DNA from: JBBQFC01 sp038321615
GTDB taxonomy: Bacteria > Bacteroidota > Bacteroidia > Flavobacteriales_D > Cryomorphaceae
Direction of reading: 5' to 3'
Assembly: GCA_038321615.1 (NCBI GenBank)
Contig: JBBQFC010000002.1
Span: forward strand, 1-64,000
DNA: 64,000 nucleotides
Made by a program: the position numbers and the translations under genes. Positions 1 through 6,705 of this stretch are shown in pieces (the stretch's first letter is position 1; each line of letters opens with the position of its first letter). The notes beneath the pieces are model-generated. The model did not search any database. It was not told where the DNA came from and saw only the letters and a program-made list of their open reading frames with translations.

Positions 1-2
1 GG

Positions 3-188
3 CAAGCTATTGTAGATAAGCAGGGTCAGCATGGTTGGGGGAAATCTGTGGTAGAGAATTTAGCTGGACAACTCAAAAAGAAGTTTATGCAGGCTTTTCG
101 AATGTCGACCACTTCGCGACCTACTGTATCTTGGATCAATAACCGCAGGGTGGATACCCAGCGGAACTGGTCCAGGTTCGAGCCCTAG
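3..188 (+). pseudogene. DUF1016 (YhcG-like) fragment, truncated
   Basis: This open frame enters from the left edge and ends at a TAG at 186-188. Its first 25 or so codons, including the stretch HGWGKSVVENL, resemble the N-terminal domain of DUF1016/YhcG proteins, which are PDDEXK-nuclease-linked and common on genomic islands. After about codon 28 the similarity stops, and the last 30 codons read through unrelated DNA that includes a tRNA-like 3' end. The intact family is over 300 residues, so this is a broken 3' end, probably cut at an element boundary. The upstream part lies outside the window, so how much of the gene survives is unknown. Confidence 0.45.
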
Positions 189-195
189 TGGGCCA
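172..195 (+). other. tRNA 3'-end-like sequence, possible attachment-site remnant
   Basis: The sequence ccagg-TTCGAGC-cctag forms a T-arm (4 of 5 pairs, canonical TTCGANN loop) and is followed by seven bases like an acceptor strand. No D-arm or anticodon arm can be folded just upstream, so it is not a whole tRNA. Tyrosine recombinases of islands often use tRNA 3' ends as attachment cores, and a DUF1016 fragment abuts it. That it is an att site is inference. Confidence 0.35.
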
Positions 196-212
196 ACGAA
201 GTGCCAAACCCC

Positions 213-250
213 GAACCCCTTAACATTTCTATGTTGGGGGGTTCATTTTT
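213..250 (+). terminator. Rho-independent terminator
   Basis: A 14-bp stem (213-226 with 231-244, two G-U pairs, loop TTCT) is followed by ATTTTT. It would end rightward transcription leaving the DUF1016 remnant. Confidence 0.7.
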
Positions 251-305
251 CAAGGCATCGGGTGTATAATCTAAAGCCTACTCATAGAGTTTCTTCTTCT
301 TCCGC

Positions 306-337
306 AAAAAAAAAAGCGACTTCTCGCTAGAAGCCGC
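306..337 (-). terminator. Rho-independent terminator
   Basis: On the minus strand a 9-bp stem (316-324 with 329-337, loop of four) is followed by ten T (plus-strand A run 306-315). It lies downstream of the GNAT gene that ends at 512. Confidence 0.7.
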
Positions 338-511
338 TTCGGCGTAAACTGCTACTTGTTGCGAAAGTAACGAAGACTACTATTTGCCTTTTTTGAGTTA
401 GGCCTGTTATTGCGTCGAATTATTGACGAATCAGGGAAATCGAAACTCAAAACAAACGTAGTGGAATAATCTGTTGGCTAAGGTTAATTTATGATAAGCG
501 ACGAATCATAC

Positions 512-1027
512 TTATGATCGGTAGATAAGCGATTTAGCCATTAAATAATCTGGATAAATCACACCTTCTGGGCCGGCGAAGTCAACGGCGCGAACAATCT
601 CGAAGCCGTGCTTTAGGTAGAAGAAGACAGCCGATTTGTTTTTGCGATACACGCGGAGGTCAATGCCCTTGCAATCTTGCTGGAGTGCATCACGGATAAT
701 CTTTTCGAGTAATTGCGTACCGAGCTTCGCTCTACGGAACGATTCGCTTACGTAAATTTTGTCGAGCCAAAGTCTATCATTGCTTATGGAATAAGCACAA
801 TATCCGATGGGCGCGTTGGTTGCGGAATCGTGAATTAAGAAATAGTGGTTTTGGGATTGCTGAATCCAATTTTTCAGACTTTCGAGTTCATACATACCCG
901 AAAAGAGCAAGCTTAGGGTTCGCTCGTCGAAGAATTGACGGTAGTAAGGCTTCCAGATTTTTTCGGCCAGCGCAATGGCGACGGGCACTTCTGCAGCAGT
1001 GAGTGGTTGGAAGATGGGATTTACCAT
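512..1027 (-). CDS. GNAT family N-acetyltransferase
   Basis: This 171-aa protein has the GNAT fold that transfers an acetyl group from acetyl-CoA to an amine. The acetyl-CoA binding region is seen at about residues 92-108 (IYVSESFRRAKLGTQLL, an R-x-x-x-L-G version of motif A). It is followed by the helix and the late motif with Y-x-K-x-G-F near residue 140. The ATG overlaps the last 7 nt of the upstream S4-domain gene (stop at 1021-1023), so the two are probably cotranscribed and translationally coupled. The substrate cannot be told from sequence. The minus-strand terminator at 306-337 lies downstream. Confidence 0.85.
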   Translation of the reverse strand: MVNPIFQPLTAAEVPVAIALAEKIWKPYYRQFFDERTLSLLFSGMYELESLKNWIQQSQNHYFLIHDSATNAPIGYCAYSISNDRLWLDKIYVSESFRRAKLGTQLLEKIIRDALQQDCKGIDLRVYRKNKSAVFFYLKHGFEIVRAVDFAGPEGVIYPDYLMAKSLIYRS

Positions 1028-1392
1028 CCCAGATCGTCTAATTCGCGGCGCTCCTTCTTGGTCGGCCTTCCGCTGCCTTTCTCCCGATCGTAGCCGGGCA
1101 TAAGCTTCATCATTTCGAGCTTGCGCAATTCGCTTTCAGGAGTGCACTCTTCAATATATGTTCCCACTAATTTGGCTCCAACGCGGCTGTTCAACAGCTG
1201 TAGTACTTTATATGCGCGCCAAATAGGGTTCCTTTTCACCGAAAGCACGTCCCCCACTTTTACTTCGTGGGCCGCTTTTACCGGATTTTGATTCACTAGT
1301 ATTTGGCCAGTTTTGACGGCTTCAGCCGATTGTGACCGGGTTTTGCCCAGTCGTACCGCCCACAAATATTTATCGATTCGCACACCACTCAT
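1021..1392 (-). CDS. RNA-binding S4 domain protein, Hsp15-like
   Basis: A 123-aa protein with an S4 RNA-binding domain at about residues 5-65 (VRIDKYLWAVRLGKTRSQS, then G-x-I-x-V-N) and a basic C-terminal tail rich in K, R and E. This is the layout of HslR/Hsp15, which in E. coli binds stalled 50S subunits carrying nascent chains. The 3' end overlaps the GNAT start by 7 nt. A TAnnTTTG promoter element ends only five bases before the ATG, so the message may be leaderless. The family call is firm; the specific Hsp15 role is inferred from domain layout. Confidence 0.85.
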   Translation of the reverse strand: MSGVRIDKYLWAVRLGKTRSQSAEAVKTGQILVNQNPVKAAHEVKVGDVLSVKRNPIWRAYKVLQLLNSRVGAKLVGTYIEECTPESELRKLEMMKLMPGYDREKGSGRPTKKERRELDDLGW

Positions 1393-1397
1393 AGCCG

Positions 1398-1405
1398 CAA
1401 AGTTA
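1398..1405 (-). promoter_or_regulatory. Bacteroidota -7 element for the S4 gene
   Basis: Reads TAACTTTG on the minus strand, an exact TAnnTTTG match. Only 5 nt separate it from the ATG at 1392, which predicts a transcript with little or no leader. Confidence 0.5.
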
Positions 1406-1435
1406 CAAGAAGCGGCTTTCTCGGCTAAACGAACG

Positions 1436-1570
1436 TTAAGAAATTAATCCGTTGTGCTTTTCGATGGTTTGCATCATTAACAGGGCTTTCAAATAAGCTC
1501 CCAACTCGCCTCTTTGCATTAAAATTCTGGCGATGTGCTTCAAGTCTTTTAGTGTGTTTTCGGTGCGCAT
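1436..1570 (-). CDS. Small hypothetical protein (44 aa)
   Basis: ATG at 1570 opens a 44-codon frame (MRTENTLKDLKHIARILM...) ending in TAA at 1436. The product is predicted to be helical, with basic and hydrophobic alternation and no signal peptide. It fills most of the 235-bp gap between the S4 gene and nadD and lies in the same orientation as both. No family is recognised. The support is only an open frame, helical composition and position, so it could be chance. Confidence 0.4.
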   Translation of the reverse strand: MRTENTLKDLKHIARILMQRGELGAYLKALLMMQTIEKHNGLIS

Positions 1571-1627
1571 GATAATTGGTTTTAAAGGAGTTTCGCTACC
1601 AAAACCAAACCGCGTGCCAAAATAAAA

Positions 1628-2239
1628 TTACTTCTCGTAAAAGTGCATCTCCTGCACGTATCTATGCACCGGATCTGTGAGCAAGTAGCGCACGTCGTGG
1701 CCATCCTTGATCGCTTTGCGGATAAAACTGCTCGATACTTTCATCACGGGTGCATCTACGTGTACGATGTGCGGATGATGACCCAATCGCGATTGGGTGC
1801 GGTGCGGCTTTAAATCTTCCTTTTCTCCCTCCGTCAACGCACGTGGATATACATATATCAAGTGCTCTTTTAAGATTAATTCAGCATTTCTCCATTTGTG
1901 AAAGCTCCGGATATTGTCTTCTCCCATAATGAGCGAAAAAGCAATTTCGGGGTGTTTCTCTTTGAGATAGGTGAGCGTATGAATGGTGTATGAAGGCTTG
2001 GCTAATCCAAATTCGATGTCGGAAACTTTAACCTTCGGATTGTCTTCCACGCCGATCCGCACAAGGGCGAGGCGGTGATAATCAGCGAGCATACCAGCTT
2101 TTTCTTTGAGCGGGTTTTGAGGCGAAACTACCAGCCATACTTCATCAAGTGCGGTGTAATGAGCCATAAAGTTTGCTATAATTAAGTGACCCACATGTAT
2201 GGGGTTGAACGTACCGAAATACAGCCCTACCTTCTTCAT
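1628..2239 (-). CDS. nadD: Nicotinate-nucleotide adenylyltransferase
   Basis: This enzyme adenylates nicotinate mononucleotide with ATP to deamido-NAD in NAD synthesis. The nucleotidyltransferase signature GTFNPIHVGH is at about residues 9-18, and the ATP-binding SSSFIR motif is at about 170-176. MGEDN lies mid-protein. The chosen ATG at 2239 gives 203 aa, a normal length, and forms an ATGA overlap with the gmk stop, which argues for translational coupling. A longer frame back to 2281 exists but would add 14 residues without homology and run inside gmk. It is third in a yicC-gmk-nadD operon. Confidence 0.95.
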   Translation of the reverse strand: MKKVGLYFGTFNPIHVGHLIIANFMAHYTALDEVWLVVSPQNPLKEKAGMLADYHRLALVRIGVEDNPKVKVSDIEFGLAKPSYTIHTLTYLKEKHPEIAFSLIMGEDNIRSFHKWRNAELILKEHLIYVYPRALTEGEKEDLKPHRTQSRLGHHPHIVHVDAPVMKVSSSFIRKAIKDGHDVRYLLTDPVHRYVQEMHFYEK

Positions 2240-2811
2240 GCCTGGATGAATTTTAGAATGGCCTGTTCCGTTTCTTTGCAAGCAGTCTCCAGGTCGGAAT
2301 TCACAATAATTTTGTCAAATTTATCGGCAAAACCTAGCTCTGTGTGTGCTTTATCCACTCTTGCCTGGAGCGTTTCGGCTGTTTCGGTCTGCCTATTCCG
2401 CAACCTCTTTTCGAGCTCGGCTATGCTCGGTGGAGCAATAAAAATCGCCAGGGCTTGCTCACCCAAAATTTCTTTGAGTCGCAGACCACCCACCACGTCC
2501 ACATCAAAAATTACCATTTTTCCAGATTGCTGTAGCCGCTCTACTTCGCTCCTCAATGTGCCGTAAAACCTGCCTTCGTACACTTCCTCCCATTCGAGAA
2601 GGAGACCAGATTGAATCTTCTGACGAAATTGCGAAGCTGAGAGAAAATGGTAATCCACTCCATCAGTCTCAGTTGGTCGTGGCGGGCGGGAAGTGGCTGA
2701 TATCGAAAAAGAAAGTTGAGGGATCAGCGGAAGCAGACTTCTAATGATGGTTGTTTTGCCCGATCCGGAAGGTGCGGAAATAATTACACACTTGTGCTCC
2801 ACACCTCGCAT
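2236..2811 (-). CDS. gmk: Guanylate kinase
   Basis: Phosphorylates GMP to GDP with ATP, feeding GTP synthesis. The P-loop APSGSGKTT is at residues 13-21, followed by the GMP-binding stretch SRPPRPTETDGVDYHF and the lid region with R residues. The ATG at 2811 gives 191 aa and overlaps the yicC stop as TGATG; its own stop overlaps the nadD start as ATGA. A TTG six bases upstream is also in frame, but the ATG fits the family length and the coupling better. The yicC-gmk-nadD order is tightly packed and probably one transcript. Confidence 0.96.
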   Translation of the reverse strand: MRGVEHKCVIISAPSGSGKTTIIRSLLPLIPQLSFSISATSRPPRPTETDGVDYHFLSASQFRQKIQSGLLLEWEEVYEGRFYGTLRSEVERLQQSGKMVIFDVDVVGGLRLKEILGEQALAIFIAPPSIAELEKRLRNRQTETAETLQARVDKAHTELGFADKFDKIIVNSDLETACKETEQAILKFIQA

Positions 2812-3686
2812 CAGCAAATATTTAAGAGTTGCTCCTTCACCTTTTCCAATTCATCTTTCATATCGACCACTAGCTTTTGAATTGGGACATAATTTGCTTT
2901 GGAGCCCATTGTATTGATTTCCCGGCCCATTTCCTGGGTTATAAATCCTAATTTCTTACCGATCATATCTGGCGAATCCATGGTCTCAAGAAAGAAAGCG
3001 CAGTGCTGAGCGAGACGGGTATTTTCTTCGGTAATGTCTAATTTTTCTAAGTAATAAACAATCTCTTGCTCCAGCCGATTCTGTTCCACTTCATCGCCTA
3101 ATGTCAAATCCTTGATGTGCTTCGCAAGTCGCTCCCTTACTGCCAATAACCGCTTTGGAAGGTGCTGCACGCATCCTTCGCGCAGGGCATCAATGCTTTC
3201 GACTCTGGCTCGAATGTCCGTACCTAAATTTTCACCTTCGGTATTTCGAAATGCTTGAAGATTTTCGCTCGCTTCTGCGATAAGGCCTTCTATAATCACC
3301 CATTCCTGCGAATCTAATTCGCTTTTATCGGTGCTCCAAACATCGGGCATGGTAAGCACCGACCGCAGTATTTCACCATTGGCCTCCACGCCTAAATCGT
3401 CGCTGAATGTTTTGATTTCTTTCCAATACGCTCTGGCTAATGCGGAATTAAGGCCAATCCGCTTATCGGTTTCACCCGTTTCGATTTGTATACTCAGATC
3501 TATTTTACCTCTGTCGAGTTTCGCGGCCAACAATTGCCTCACGGCCATTTCCTTTTCACGGTAGGCGGACGGAAGTTTAATGTTCAAATCAAATTGTTTG
3601 CTGTTAAGCGATTTTATTTCGACGGCAATTTTTTTTTCGTCGTAGTGACCTTGGGCTCTGCCAAAGCCTGTCATTGAAACAAGCAT
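2811..3686 (-). CDS. yicC: YicC/YloC family endoribonuclease
   Basis: A 291-aa protein of the YicC/YloC family, reported as a stress-linked endoribonuclease that contributes to small-RNA turnover. The family hallmarks are seen at both ends: SMTGFGRA at residues 4-11 and the C-terminal GKKLGFITQEMGREINT followed by MGSKA. The middle is largely helical and acidic. It is the first gene of the operon with gmk and nadD, and a TACATTTG promoter element lies 17 bp before the ATG. Cytosolic, no signal peptide. Confidence 0.92.
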   Translation of the reverse strand: MLVSMTGFGRAQGHYDEKKIAVEIKSLNSKQFDLNIKLPSAYREKEMAVRQLLAAKLDRGKIDLSIQIETGETDKRIGLNSALARAYWKEIKTFSDDLGVEANGEILRSVLTMPDVWSTDKSELDSQEWVIIEGLIAEASENLQAFRNTEGENLGTDIRARVESIDALREGCVQHLPKRLLAVRERLAKHIKDLTLGDEVEQNRLEQEIVYYLEKLDITEENTRLAQHCAFFLETMDSPDMIGKKLGFITQEMGREINTMGSKANYVPIQKLVVDMKDELEKVKEQLLNIC

Positions 3687-3703
3687 AGATGCAATTTAGG
3701 CTT

Positions 3704-3711
3704 CAAATGTA
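3704..3711 (-). promoter_or_regulatory. Bacteroidota -7 element for yicC-gmk-nadD
   Basis: TACATTTG on the minus strand, an exact TAnnTTTG match, 17 bp upstream of the yicC ATG. Confidence 0.5.
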
Positions 3712-3722
3712 ACCAAATCGAC

Positions 3723-4070
3723 CTACGATAGACGCTTCATATCGGCTTCAGCCTTGGTTGAAGAACCGACGATTACCTCTTTTTCTGTTTCTAAAAGAGG
3801 GCGTTTCAAGAAGCTGTAATGCGCGTTTAGAAGCCGCCGGTAGTCTGTTTCGGTGAGTTCGGATGCTTTGATTCCAGAAGCCTGAAGCTGGCGTGATCTT
3901 TTATTGAAAATCGACTCGTAGCTGCCCGCCTTAGTTGCCAGTCGGTTCAGTTCTTCGGGTTGCAGCGGTTCTGACTTTATTTCGCGCCAGGTGATACTCG
4001 GTTTATCGTGCAATTCCTTCTTAATTCTGCGACACGTATCGCACGTTTGTAAATAATATAGGGTGTTCAT
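3723..4070 (-). CDS. ArsC/Spx-like thioredoxin-fold protein
   Basis: From ATG at 4070 this is 115 aa, the usual ArsC/Spx family length; an upstream TTG adds only three residues. The N-terminal strand-loop YYLQTCDTCRRI carries a CxxC motif at the active-site position of arsenate reductase-like and Spx proteins. The C-terminal FLKRPLLE matches the R-P-x-L segment of the same fold. In these families the Cys acts in redox or thiol chemistry. No arsenic operon genes are nearby, so arsenate reduction is unsupported, and a YffB-like or Spx-like role is as likely. It lies between yicC and a divergent membrane gene. Confidence 0.85.
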   Translation of the reverse strand: MNTLYYLQTCDTCRRIKKELHDKPSITWREIKSEPLQPEELNRLATKAGSYESIFNKRSRQLQASGIKASELTETDYRRLLNAHYSFLKRPLLETEKEVIVGSSTKAEADMKRLS

Positions 4071-4089
4071 TTTAGTCAATTACTTAGGC

Positions 4090-4097
4090 TATTTTTG
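4090..4097 (+). promoter_or_regulatory. Bacteroidota -7 element
   Basis: TATTTTTG, an exact TAnnTTTG match, 41 bp before the GTG start of the membrane protein at 4139. Confidence 0.4.
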
Positions 4098-4138
4098 CGC
4101 GTCAAGGTTGATAAAGAAAACAAGCCTGAGCTCCTTTC

Positions 4139-5374
4139 GTGCAAAACTACGAACAAGATATTTCAAAAAAACTCGGCTTTAAAAAGATGCTCATTCCCAT
4201 ATTTTTGGGTCTAGGTGTCGCTGCGTTTATGCTCTATTTAAATCTTACGGAGGTGCGTTTTGAAGAAACCCCGGCTTCGGTGTGTGGAAATTATTCTTGG
4301 GTAGATAATAATGGCGATGGTGTAGTTGATATTAACGAAGAGTCCGAGTTCCGTTACGTGCCCGACTGCGCTGGGAACTATCGAAAACGAACCTACCGCG
4401 ATAGCTTGCGCGATATAAATTGGAGTTGGTATAGCACCTTGTGGTTGCTCATGGCGATTATAGCAATGGTGCTGCGCGACGTGGGCTACATGTTTCGTAT
4501 CAGGGTTCTAACCGATGACGCGCTTTCCTGGAAGCAGAGTTTTCACGTAATTATGCTTTGGGAATTTGCATCAGCGCTTACGCCGAGTGTTGTGGGCGGC
4601 TCAGGAATAGCCATGTTTATTTTGAACAGGGAAGGTATAGCTCTTGGAAAAAGCACCGCAATTGTGCTTGTTTCAGCTTTGCTCGATGAGCTCTTTTTTA
4701 TCTCGATGGTGCTACTGGTGATGCTCTTGATTGGAGGCGATTTGCTCTTTCCGGTATCACTGGAGCAGAGTTTCTTCGGGTTTACCCTTGGCACAAAATC
4801 TATTTTTTGGTTAGGTTATGCGTTTATTCTGCTTATGACTACTACCATTTTTCTCGCTATTTTCTTCCGCCCGAGAGGGTTTAAGTATTTGCTGTTGCAA
4901 ATTTTTCGCTTGCCTATTTTACGGCGGTGGCGCTACCAAACTATTCAAGTTGGCGAAGATATCATTACAACCAGCGAAGAGCTCAAAGGTCGCCCAGCCA
5001 AATATTGGTTCAAAGCTACTGCCGCCACTTATCTTTCATGGACTGCTCGTTACCTGGTGGTCAACTTCCTTATTTTAGCATTCGCCAATAGCGATGCCGG
5101 CGCCACTTGGTACGATCAAGTAATAATCTACGCCCGGCAATTGGTAATGTGGGTTATTATGCTCATAAGCCCCACGCCTGGCAGTGCTGGCGTCGCCGAA
5201 TTCGCCTTTTCAGGCTTCCTCAGAGAGTTCATTCCCTTGGGCTTAGTGGGAGCACTGGCGCTGCTTTGGCGATTGGTGTCGTACTATCCTTATTTATTCA
5301 TCGGTGCTGTAATCCTTCCGCGTTGGCTGCGAAGCACTGGCCGACGCATACGCGAGAAGAAGCATGCCGAGTAA
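4139..5374 (+). CDS. LPG-synthase TM-region (YbhN/UPF0104) membrane protein with EF-hand-like loop
   Basis: A 411-aa multi-pass inner-membrane protein. The membrane part (about residues 90-400, with GGSGIAMFIL and SPTPGSAGVAEFAF) matches the lysylphosphatidylglycerol synthase transmembrane-region family (YbhN/UPF0104), often described as flippase-like. TM1 is at about 17-35. Between TM1 and TM2 an extracytoplasmic segment holds a canonical EF-hand-type loop (D56, N58, D60, G61, D64, E67) flanked by C49 and C77, which could form a disulfide. The start is GTG at 4139; no ATG is better placed. There is no MprF catalytic domain, so lipid lysinylation is not implied. Confidence 0.85.
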   Translation: MQNYEQDISKKLGFKKMLIPIFLGLGVAAFMLYLNLTEVRFEETPASVCGNYSWVDNNGDGVVDINEESEFRYVPDCAGNYRKRTYRDSLRDINWSWYSTLWLLMAIIAMVLRDVGYMFRIRVLTDDALSWKQSFHVIMLWEFASALTPSVVGGSGIAMFILNREGIALGKSTAIVLVSALLDELFFISMVLLVMLLIGGDLLFPVSLEQSFFGFTLGTKSIFWLGYAFILLMTTTIFLAIFFRPRGFKYLLLQIFRLPILRRWRYQTIQVGEDIITTSEELKGRPAKYWFKATAATYLSWTARYLVVNFLILAFANSDAGATWYDQVIIYARQLVMWVIMLISPTPGSAGVAEFAFSGFLREFIPLGLVGALALLWRLVSYYPYLFIGAVILPRWLRSTGRRIREKKHAE

Positions 5375-5379
5375 AAAAG

Positions 5380-5387
5380 TACTTTTG
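5380..5387 (+). promoter_or_regulatory. Bacteroidota -7 element for the PLP enzyme gene
   Basis: TACTTTTG, exact TAnnTTTG match, 23 bp before the ATG at 5411. Confidence 0.5.
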
Positions 5388-5410
5388 TGTTTCAAAATAA
5401 AGTGAAACCT

Positions 5411-6556
5411 ATGAAATTTGCTACCAAAGCCCTTCACGCCGGTATTCATCCCGACCCTACTACCGGTGCTATAATGACTCCGATTTACCAAACTTCGACC
5501 TACGTTCAGGAAGCAGTTGGAAAGCATAAAGGATACGAGTATTCACGCACGCAAAATCCTACAAGGGCTGCTTTGGAGGCAAATTTGGCCGCGCTCGAGA
5601 ATGGCACATATGGAGCCTGCTTTGCCAGTGGACTTGCTGCAATCGATTGTTTAATCAAAACGCTGGAGCCGGGCGACGAAGTAATCAGTACGCACGATTT
5701 ATATGGCGGCACCTATCGCTTGTTTAATACCATTTTTGCAAAGTATGGTATCCGTTTTCATTATACCTCCATGCACGATGTGAGCGCGGTAGAAGCCTTG
5801 ATCAATTCAAAAACCAAAATGATTTGGGTAGAAACGCCTACCAATCCGATGCTCAATATTATTGACATCGAAGCGATCTCCAAGCTGTCCAAACCAAAAA
5901 AAATCCTTTTGGCCGTTGACAATACTTTCTCGACGCCTTATCTCCAGCGCCCGCTGGATCTGGGAGCGGACGTAGTAATGCATTCTGTTACCAAATATTT
6001 GGGCGGCCACAGCGATGTAATCATGGGTGCTTTGGTTACGAGCGATGAAGATTTATCAAAGGAAATTTACCGAATTCAAAATTCGTCGGGAGCCGTTTGT
6101 GGTCCACAAGATGCTTTTTTGGTGCTGCGAGGTATCAAGACGCTCCATGTGCGCATGGACCGCCATTGCGAAAATGGTGAGAAAGTAGCGAAGTATCTCC
6201 GTTCGCATCCTGCGGTGGATAAAGTGTATTATGCCGGATTCGAAGATCATCCCAACCATGAAGTGGCTAAGCGACAAATGAGTGGCTTCACAGGTATGGT
6301 GTCTTTTACTTTAAAGGACGATCGCATTGAAACAGCGCATCGGATGGTAGCTCGCTGCGAATTATTTTCACTCGCTGAATCGCTCGGTGGAGTTGAGTCG
6401 CTTATTGGTCACCCGGCTACTATGACGCATGCTAGCATCCCAGCTGAGGTGCGCCGAGCGTCGGGGGTGGTCGATTCCTTGATCCGCCTGAGTGTGGGTA
6501 TAGAAGATGCCGACGATCTGATAGAAGATCTGTCGCAAGCCATCGGGATTGCTTAG
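5411..6556 (+). CDS. Cystathionine gamma-synthase/lyase-type PLP enzyme
   Basis: A 381-aa fold-type I PLP enzyme of the Cys/Met metabolism family. The PLP-binding lysine is K195 in HSVTKYLGGHSD. YEYSRTQNPT (phosphate and substrate site), the aspartate in AVDNTFSTP and the C-terminal SLGGVESLIGHPATMTH with R in LIRLSVGIED are all present. The family includes cystathionine gamma-synthase, beta-lyase and gamma-lyase, which act between cysteine, cystathionine and methionine. Sequence alone does not settle which reaction it runs. The ATG at 5411 was chosen over an in-frame TTG at 5387 because it fits the family N-terminus (MKFATKALHAG). Not in an obvious operon. Confidence 0.93.
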   Translation: MKFATKALHAGIHPDPTTGAIMTPIYQTSTYVQEAVGKHKGYEYSRTQNPTRAALEANLAALENGTYGACFASGLAAIDCLIKTLEPGDEVISTHDLYGGTYRLFNTIFAKYGIRFHYTSMHDVSAVEALINSKTKMIWVETPTNPMLNIIDIEAISKLSKPKKILLAVDNTFSTPYLQRPLDLGADVVMHSVTKYLGGHSDVIMGALVTSDEDLSKEIYRIQNSSGAVCGPQDAFLVLRGIKTLHVRMDRHCENGEKVAKYLRSHPAVDKVYYAGFEDHPNHEVAKRQMSGFTGMVSFTLKDDRIETAHRMVARCELFSLAESLGGVESLIGHPATMTHASIPAEVRRASGVVDSLIRLSVGIEDADDLIEDLSQAIGIA

Positions 6557-6673
6557 CTTTCCAAGACGATAATCCGGCTTATTCCCTATTTGTAGGGTAT
6601 CGGAAGGCTGACATGTATGCATTTAAACCAATCTTATAGCCTCTTTATAAGGGCACTGTAGCTTTTAGATTCG

Positions 6674-6681
6674 TAAATTTG
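6674..6681 (+). promoter_or_regulatory. Bacteroidota -7 element for the metalloprotease pair
   Basis: TAAATTTG, exact TAnnTTTG match, 24 bp before the ATG at 6706. Confidence 0.5.
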
Positions 6682-6705
6682 GCTCTTCCCAGAAATAATA
6701 ACATC

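Noticed and set aside
121..195. A complete tRNA gene at the left edge
   Set aside because: Only the T-arm and acceptor-like strand can be drawn; no D-arm or anticodon arm folds in the 50 bases upstream.
3723..4070. Arsenate resistance gene
   Set aside because: The ArsC fold is present, but no arsR, arsB or acr3 gene is nearby and the fold is shared with Spx and YffB.
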